Of a stretch of DNA of 54,854 nt, positions 50,390-54,854 are shown piece after piece. Position numbers and translations under genes: made by a program. Position 1 is the stretch's first letter, and every line of letters starts with the position of its first letter. This DNA comes from Streptomyces roseochromogenus subsp. oscitans DS 12.976 (GTDB lineage Bacteria; Actinomycetota; Actinomycetes; Streptomycetales; Streptomycetaceae): the NCBI RefSeq assembly GCF_000497445.1, contig NZ_CM002286.1:23012-77865 (forward strand), read 5' to 3'. A model generated the notes under the pieces. It saw nothing but the letters and a program-made list of their open reading frames with translations, had not been told where the DNA came from and ran no database searches.

Positions 50390-50626
50390 TCAGGCCACGA
50401 CCGCGAGGGTCCGGTGCGGGGGGATGACCCGGCCGTCGGGGAGCAGCTCGCCGGTGTCCTCGAAGAGCAGGACGCCGTTGCACAGCAGGCTCCAGCCCTG
50501 CTCCGGGTGGGCGACCACGACGTGCGCGGCCTCCCTATCCGAGCCTTCGGCGGGCGGACATGCCGGCGTGTGCGTGCACAGCGAGTCCGGCAGCCGGTTC
50601 GTGGCAGTGTCGAGTTGGGTGTGCAT
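50390..50626 (-). CDS. DUF5999 family protein, 78 aa
   Basis: ATG 50626 follows CCAGGAGAG. The sequence has the DUF5999 pattern CTHTPACPPAEGSDREAAHV, HPEQGWSLLCNGVLLFEDTG and LLPDGRVIPPHRTL. This short, Cys-containing family is widespread in Streptomyces, often next to WhiB or transfer genes. Its function is unknown. Confidence 0.85.
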   Translation of the reverse strand: MHTQLDTATNRLPDSLCTHTPACPPAEGSDREAAHVVVAHPEQGWSLLCNGVLLFEDTGELLPDGRVIPPHRTLAVVA

Positions 50627-50683
50627 GGGCTCTCCTGGCGGGGGAAGCGAACCCGAGACTTTCCCGGGCTGGAAGTGCGCGAA

Positions 50684-50716
50684 AGGCCGGCCGCCCGTAC
50701 GGCGGGCGGCCGGCCT
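50684..50716 (-). terminator. Hairpin after the 56-aa gene
   Basis: A 14-bp perfect stem (50684-50697 with 50703-50716, 5-nt loop) in the gap between the WhiB operon end (50770) and the DUF5999 gene; likely terminator for the WhiB operon. Confidence 0.75.
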
Positions 50717-50769
50717 GGTCGAACAGCCGGGCATGGGAAGGAAGTTGGATCCCCCTCCCGCACCGCGGG

Positions 50770-50940
50770 TCAGCCTCGCCGCTGCCTGGCGAGGTAAGCG
50801 TCCTGAAGTTGGCTGAACAAGTCGTACAGGCGCTGCCCAGCCCCGCACCGCGCAGCCGAGGAGCAACTGGTGCACTGCTGCTCGTGCTCGCGGTACGCCC
50901 GGGCTGCCGCCATGTACCGGCCGTACAGATCCTCAGCCAC
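50770..50940 (-). CDS. 56-aa Cys-containing small protein
   Basis: GTG 50940 overlaps the end of the upstream 32-aa gene by 8 bp. The product MAEDLYGRYMAAARAYREHE continues with QQCTSCSSAARCGAGQRLYD and a C-terminal helix, so a CxxC plus one Cys could bind a metal. It is too short for many gene finders but has coding-like third positions and coupling. Possible partner of the WhiB-like protein upstream. Confidence 0.6.
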   Translation of the reverse strand: MAEDLYGRYMAAARAYREHEQQCTSCSSAARCGAGQRLYDLFSQLQDAYLARQRRG

Positions 50941-51031
50941 GGTCACCGGTCTTGATCGGAAGACTCTGCTCCGGCCGCTGGTTGACCTGCCGGAGCTTCT
51001 TCTCCATCCGCTGCTGATCGGCGTCCGTCAT
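50933..51031 (-). CDS. 32-aa small protein between WhiB and the 56-aa gene
   Basis: ATG 51031 overlaps the WhiB stop (ATGA), with GGAGGCG upstream. The product is a charged helix, MTDADQQRMEKKLRQVNQRP and then EQSLPIKTGDRG. Translation is supported by the coupling only. Confidence 0.45.
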   Translation of the reverse strand: MTDADQQRMEKKLRQVNQRPEQSLPIKTGDRG

Positions 51032-51297
51032 CGCCTCCCGGCCTTCCTCGCCTCGACCCGGCGGCGGGCCGCGCGGCGCTTCATCGCGCGGCGTTCGTCC
51101 TCGGACAGGCCGCCCCAGACGCCGGAGTCCTGGCCGGACTCCAGAGCCCACTGCAGGCACTGCTCGATGACCGGGCAGCGGCGGTTACAGACCGATTTGG
51201 CTTCCTCGATCTGCAGCAGAGCCGGGCCGGTATTGCCGATCGGGAAGAAGAGCTCGGGGTCCTCTTCCTTGCACGCGGCGAGGTGTCGCCAGTCCAT
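51028..51297 (-). CDS. WhiB-family iron-sulfur regulator
   Basis: An 89-aa WhiB-like protein that binds a [4Fe-4S] cluster and usually acts with a sigma factor. Visible cysteines are in ACKEEDPELFF and SVCNRRCPVIEQC (four Cys in total), followed by the G[VI]WGG turn (SGVWGGLSEDERR) and a basic C-terminus (RRAARRRVEARKAG). ATG 51297 has GGAGGAAT upstream. WhiB-like genes on actinobacterial plasmids and phages often adjust the host's regulation. Confidence 0.88.
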   Translation of the reverse strand: MDWRHLAACKEEDPELFFPIGNTGPALLQIEEAKSVCNRRCPVIEQCLQWALESGQDSGVWGGLSEDERRAMKRRAARRRVEARKAGRR

Positions 51298-51425
51298 GGG
51301 ATTCCTCCGTCGTGGTCGTGCGTGCGTCAGGGAAGTCGGGGAGTGCCAAGCCGGGACGGGCCGGAGTGATCGCGGCCGCTGGCTGCGGAAGACCTGCTCC
51401 GCGCCCGCCCGCGGCGGTGTGCGCG

Positions 51426-51908
51426 CTACTCAGCGAGGTGGCAGCGGACCTGCTTGCCGATCAGCGAGTGCTCGATCGTCCAACCGGGAGCAAGCAGGTC
51501 CAGCAGGGCCAGGCCCCGACCGGAGGTCGCCTGGTCACTGTCCATCGGCGTCCGGCTGCGGTGCGGCAGCAACTCCGGCGCCGGGTCGTGCACGTTCACC
51601 GCGATACCGAACGCGGTGCGGTACACCTCGATCACCAGCGGCACCGCCGGGCCGCAGGCCCGCACCGCGTTACCGACCAACTCGGAGAGCACCAGCTGCG
51701 CGGTGGCGGCAGCCTCGCGGTCGGCCCCGTACGAGATCAGCACCGACGCGGTCAGACGGCGGACAGTGCTGAGGGTGTACTCGGAGGCGGTGACGTGGGC
51801 GATGAAGCCCCGGTCGCGGTGGCACAGGTACAGGCCCGGGACGGAGGCCGGCAGCACCGGCCGCTCCGCGGACATCACGCCGGTACCGAAGGTCGTCGGC
51901 GCGCTCAC
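51426..51908 (-). CDS. HATPase-type ATP-binding protein (anti-sigma-like)
   Basis: A 160-aa single GHKL domain: N-box AQLVLSELVGNAVRACGPA, G1 VNVHDPAPELLP, and G2 TSGRGLALLDLLAPG. The start GTG 51908 overlaps the upstream stop (GTGA). No membrane helix, unlike the paralogue at 7867-8565. RsbW-type kinases of this sort pair with anti-anti-sigma proteins, none of which is seen nearby. Confidence 0.8.
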   Translation of the reverse strand: MSAPTTFGTGVMSAERPVLPASVPGLYLCHRDRGFIAHVTASEYTLSTVRRLTASVLISYGADREAAATAQLVLSELVGNAVRACGPAVPLVIEVYRTAFGIAVNVHDPAPELLPHRSRTPMDSDQATSGRGLALLDLLAPGWTIEHSLIGKQVRCHLAE

Positions 51909-52246
51909 CGCGTCCCACCATCCGTCGCGTTCGACGGCGCGTCGCCGGTCTCGAGGACCAGGCGGTCCGACGTGGTCCACACCGAGCCGATCGCGAAGGG
52001 GAAGGCTCCCGGCTGGAGCAGGTCCTTCACGATCAGAGCCCACTGGGCGCAACGGCGGTTGAGTAGCTCGCGCGCCCGCTGCGGGTCGCGGACCACGGCC
52101 AGGACCTGAAAGGCCCCGTCCTGGTTGGTGTAGATCGCACCCTCGCGGCGGGGGCCGATCTGGGCGTCGACGACGCGGCGCAGGCCCTCGAGGATCTCGA
52201 GGTCGCTGACGCCGGACGACGGCCGAGATGCCATCATGGAGGTCAA
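51905..52246 (-). CDS. Hypothetical protein, ~113 aa
   Basis: The start is uncertain: TTG 52246 has GAAGGAG at good distance, while ATG 52237 or 52234 are nearer alternatives. The product contains GVSDLEILEGLRRVVDAQIG, GAFQVLAVVRDPQRARELLN, and ends in an SNATDG tail. It is coupled to the ATPase gene. No family recognised. Confidence 0.6.
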   Translation of the reverse strand: MTSMMASRPSSGVSDLEILEGLRRVVDAQIGPRREGAIYTNQDGAFQVLAVVRDPQRARELLNRRCAQWALIVKDLLQPGAFPFAIGSVWTTSDRLVLETGDAPSNATDGGTR

Positions 52247-52296
52247 GGTCGTACTCCTTCTTGACTGCTCTGGTGGAGTGGGTAGAGCGACCGGCA

Positions 52297-52325
52297 ACGG
52301 CCCCGGGGCGCAATCCCGGGGCCGT
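52297..52325. terminator. Hairpin upstream of the minus-strand pair
   Basis: An 11-bp perfect stem (52297-52307 with 52315-52325, 7-nt loop) lies 50 bp upstream of the 52246 start. On the minus strand it is in a leader, so it may be an attenuator or the end of an unseen small transcript. Confidence 0.45.
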
Positions 52326-52329
52326 CACC

Positions 52330-52919
52330 GTTTGAGGCTGGTCCTGCTGGCCCCCTGCCGTCGCCGCCCGCGAACATGCGGGTGGTGGCGACAGGCAGCG
52401 CAGGAACTGCTGCGTTGGCGTGGCCTCTTCCGCCGCGCCTGACCACCTTTCGTCCGGGAGGTGGCGTGCCCGCGATCACTGGCTCACCTGCCGGATCGTG
52501 CGATAACTCCGCTTACCGGCTGGGGGCTGTCGTCGCGCGACCGCCGCATGGTGCAAAGTGCGGGGGCGGGTGATCGCTCGGCCCACGCGGCAGCCGAACC
52601 AGACCAGTGCCTGGCTTGCTGCCGCTCCGTTGGCACGAAGCAGAGTCGCCCTCACTTCCCCGCCGCGTACCGCCGTTCACGGTGGCCGGGATTATCTGGC
52701 TCCGGCCTGCCCTTCGGATGCGTCCCAACGAGCCCCGCAAGGGCCCGCGCGCCGGTTACCTCCCCGCCCCTGCGCTTTCAGCCGCCGTCAGGGGCTTCAG
52801 CGATTTAGGGGCTTCGCGGGGGTCGTCACCCAGCGGTCCGCATCTCCAGTTCTCAAGAAACGAGCGCTTCCTTGGCGCCTCCCGCAGGAGAGCGACGTCC
52901 GGGCGCACTCCGAAGGTAG
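52330..52919. other. Intergenic region between divergent operons
   Basis: No convincing gene on either strand. The interval must contain promoters for the minus-strand ATPase operon and the plus-strand monooxygenase/XRE pair. I see no strong repeats before 52920. Confidence 0.4.
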
Positions 52920-52963
52920 TAGCACTCTGAGTGCTAGTCAACAGTTTCAGTGCTACCTAGCAC
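52920..52963 (+). promoter_or_regulatory. Pair of TAGCAC-type inverted repeats (candidate operator)
   Basis: TAGCACT-CTG-AGTGCTA (52920-52936) and GTGCTA-CC-TAGCAC (52950-52963) share the half-site AGTGCTA/TAGCACT, with centres about 28 bp apart. They lie 60-103 bp before the monooxygenase start. A likely ligand is the XRE regulator encoded downstream. Confidence 0.6.
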
Positions 52964-53022
52964 CTTGTGACCTAGTGTGAGAATGTGTCCGTGACACAGC
53001 GACGGAGAGAGGAAGGCAGCCC

Positions 53023-53349
53023 GTGCCCAGCGGATATGCACTGACAGTGCGATTCACCCTGCGAGACGCTGCAGCTGCCCGGCAGTTCGACGACCTGGTG
53101 GCACAGACCGCCGCCGGCATCCGCACGGAGCCAGGCACGCTCGTCTACGCCGTGCATGAGCCGGTAGACGAGCCGCTAGTGCGGGTCTTCTACGAGCTCT
53201 ACGCCGACCGTGAGGCCTTCCAGGCCCACGAGGACCAGCCCCACACCAAGCACTTCCTCGCCGCCCGCGAGCAGTTCCTGACCAGCACCGAGGTGACGTT
53301 CCTCAACGAGCTGGGAGGTCTCAGCAAGCGCCCCGGGTCGGAGGGGTGA
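53023..53349 (+). CDS. Antibiotic-biosynthesis monooxygenase (ABM)-fold protein
   Basis: A 108-aa ABM/quinol-monooxygenase-like protein. GTG 53023 follows GAGAGGAAGG. The ferredoxin-like pattern is visible: YALTVRFTLRDAAAARQFDD, IRTEPGTLVYAVHEPVDEP, RVFYELYADREAFQAHEDQP and TKHFLAAREQFL. Such proteins act on small quinone-like or aromatic substrates, or degrade haem. The regulator downstream overlaps its stop, so both are probably expressed together. Confidence 0.8.
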   Translation: MPSGYALTVRFTLRDAAAARQFDDLVAQTAAGIRTEPGTLVYAVHEPVDEPLVRVFYELYADREAFQAHEDQPHTKHFLAAREQFLTSTEVTFLNELGGLSKRPGSEG

Positions 53350-54605
53350 TGAAACCAACGGGACGGGACGTCGATCCCAACGACCGGGCTTTCGGACAAC
53401 GCGTCCAGAAGTTCCGCAAGGAGCGAGGTCGCACACAGACTGAACTCGCAGCTGCGCTCGGAAAGACGAGCAGCTGGATGTCGCAAGTCGAGCGAGGCGT
53501 TCAACCAGTGCGACGAGTTGACGTCCTCCAGCAACTCGCGGACGAGCTGGGCGTGTCGGTTCAGCAGCTACGTCCAGGCGCCCCGTCAGACACCGGCGGA
53601 ACATCAGCGGCTCCCGCCCCGCTCTCGCTGTCCAATGACCTGGACGAGACACGACGCCTGATCTCCGGCCACCCTGCCCTCCGCACGCTGTTGTCCGGCC
53701 CGGCAGAAAGCGAGGGCAGGCCTGTCGACGCACTGCGCAGTGACGTCGAAGACCTCTGGGAGTTGACCCATGCGGGGCGACTGGCGCAGGTCAGCGTCCT
53801 CGCCGTGGAGCTGCTCCCCGACCTCGAACAGGCCGCCCGCACTGCACCCGAACAGCACCAGATCGAGCTGTACCTGCTGCTCTCCCGGGCCTACCAGGCA
53901 CTGTCTGCGGCCTTCGTCCGGCAAGGGGAAGCCGACGCCGCATGGGTCGCTGCTGATCGTGCAGTCTTCGCTGCAGAGCGATCGGGTGACCCGCTGCACG
54001 TCTGCGCCAGCGTCTTCCGAATGGTCCAGGCGTTCGTGCGGCTCCGCAGCCTCGGACAGGCGGAACACGCCGCGCGAACAGCCATTCACGCCTTGGAAGA
54101 GCAGGGCAGCGACTCGCCGCAGGCCTTGTCCGTCCTGGGTTCGCTCCATCTGGCTCTGGCGCTGGTACACGCACGTTCCAGCGCGAGATCCGAGGCCAAG
54201 GAAGAGATCGACAAGGCACGAGGGATCGCCGCTCGGCTGGGTGAGAACCGGAACGACTTCAACCTGGAGTTCGGCCCGGTCAACGTGGAGATCCAGGCGG
54301 TAAGCACCGCCGTCGACCTCGGAGACGCAGGAGAGGCCCTGGATATCGGCCTCACCATCGACGCCGAAGACCTGTCCCCGGAGCGTCAAGGAAGGTTGCT
54401 GATGGACCTGGGGCGAGCACACGCGCAGAGGCGCCATGGGGGAGAAGCCCTCGACTGCCTGCTGCGCGCCGAAGCCGTAGCACCGGAGATCATCCAGACT
54501 CACCAGGCTGCTCGCGCAACCATCCGTGAGCTGGTCCTCATCGCAGGTCCGAACGCCCCGCGAGAACTCCTTGAGCTGGCCGAACGGGCCGACGCTCTTG
54601 AGTAA
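53349..54605 (+). CDS. XRE-family regulator with TPR-like C-terminus
   Basis: A 418-aa protein from ATG 53349 (GTG 53346, one codon earlier, overlaps the monooxygenase stop). The XRE HTH is VQKFRKERGRTQTELAAALG followed by KTSSWMSQVERGVQPVRRVD. The C-terminal ~300 residues are helical repeats (AARTAPEQHQIELYLLLSRA, FRMVQAFVRLRSLGQAEHAA, VHARSSARSEAKEEIDKARG), typical of Streptomyces XRE-TPR regulators that bind a peptide or small ligand. Autoregulation through the repeats at 52920-52963 is plausible. Confidence 0.8.
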   Translation: MKPTGRDVDPNDRAFGQRVQKFRKERGRTQTELAAALGKTSSWMSQVERGVQPVRRVDVLQQLADELGVSVQQLRPGAPSDTGGTSAAPAPLSLSNDLDETRRLISGHPALRTLLSGPAESEGRPVDALRSDVEDLWELTHAGRLAQVSVLAVELLPDLEQAARTAPEQHQIELYLLLSRAYQALSAAFVRQGEADAAWVAADRAVFAAERSGDPLHVCASVFRMVQAFVRLRSLGQAEHAARTAIHALEEQGSDSPQALSVLGSLHLALALVHARSSARSEAKEEIDKARGIAARLGENRNDFNLEFGPVNVEIQAVSTAVDLGDAGEALDIGLTIDAEDLSPERQGRLLMDLGRAHAQRRHGGEALDCLLRAEAVAPEIIQTHQAARATIRELVLIAGPNAPRELLELAERADALE

Positions 54606-54710
54606 CTCACGAGAGCAGACCTGGTGTGTGTGCCAGGTCGAAGAGGGCGAGTCGCTGCACGACGGTGACTTACCGCTGGCTCTCCCGATCACTTTGCTGC
54701 GGAGGGATCT

Positions 54711-54854
54711 ATGGAAGCTCGCTTGGGTCGCGAACTGGGCGCCGTGGGCGTAAACAGGATCCCCAAGAGAGTGCCGGACGACCTCTTTCTAAGTGCTGCC
54801 GAACGTGGCCGTGTTGGGTGGGCCTACGCGATCCGCGCGGCGGAAACAAATTTG
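54711..54854 (+). CDS. Partial gene at the right edge
   Basis: ATG 54711 has CGGAGGGA at good spacing and the frame is open to the window end (48 codons). The product starts MEARLGRELGAVGVNRIPKR and continues VPDDLFLSAAERGRVGWAYA. Third positions are less G/C-rich than in the neighbours, which may indicate a recent arrival. Family not recognisable from this fragment. Confidence 0.45.
   Translation, partial: MEARLGRELGAVGVNRIPKRVPDDLFLSAAERGRVGWAYAIRAAETNL

Noticed and set aside
52261..52335. tRNA-like look (GGGTAGAGCGA and nearby stems)
   Set aside because: No cloverleaf with acceptor, anticodon and T arms could be drawn; the stem is a simple 11-bp hairpin.

Overview
The window is high-GC actinobacterial DNA, almost certainly from Streptomyces or a close relative and most likely part of a large (probably linear) plasmid or another conjugative accessory replicon. 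The basis is the GTG/GTGA-coupled gene style, a WhiB-family protein, XRE-DUF5753/DUF397 pairs, DUF2637, DUF5999 and DUF6197 proteins, replication-relaxation and FtsK/TraB-type transfer proteins, and two ParA modules. I found no tRNA, rRNA, CRISPR array or intact insertion sequence.

Layout. 1-1290: end of a transfer-type locus with a lytic transglycosylase/NlpC-P60 enzyme. 1291-2103: non-coding repeat-rich flank. 2104-6496 (minus): a compact RiPP-like cluster of a 43-aa precursor, TfuA, YcaO, SAM methyltransferase and a GpsA paralogue, with a strong hairpin between the precursor and tfuA. 6853-10423 (minus): mostly stop/start-coupled genes combining HATPase-type ATP-binding domains, two proteins that look like catalytically degenerate serine-recombinase folds, and tiny membrane proteins, divergent from an XRE-DUF5753/DUF397 pair (10654-11732). 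12027-16163: a VirD4/HerA-like ATPase with a replication-relaxation protein. 16166-29267: lipoproteins, a secreted protein and a complete-looking TAD/Flp pilus locus ending in a 1220-aa membrane LysM-BTAD protein. 29268-29855: a second repeat-rich flank sharing a 21-bp inverted match with the first.

29856-36053: a DUF2637 protein, then two convergent ParA-plus-partner modules with three copies of a perfect 20-bp palindrome (candidate centromere sites). 36498-41049 (minus): small accessory genes including a coupled operon with a Pycsar-effector-like membrane protein and a P-loop kinase. 41502-51297 (minus): a transfer/spread region with a TraB/FtsK-like ATPase, coiled-coil and Gly/Ser-rich proteins, DUF6197, a coiled-coil DUF2637 protein whose gene holds a dense GTGAGCG array, DUF5999 and WhiB. 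51426-54854: an anti-sigma-type ATPase pair, a monooxygenase-like protein and an XRE-TPR regulator behind a pair of inverted repeats, and a partial gene at the right edge.

The parts fit a self-maintaining conjugative element: partition modules and palindromes for stability, TraB and DUF2637 proteins for transfer, and cargo comprising a TAD pilus, a RiPP pathway, a possible nucleotide-gated membrane effector and several signalling operons. Functions are inferred from recognisable motifs only; no database search was possible.
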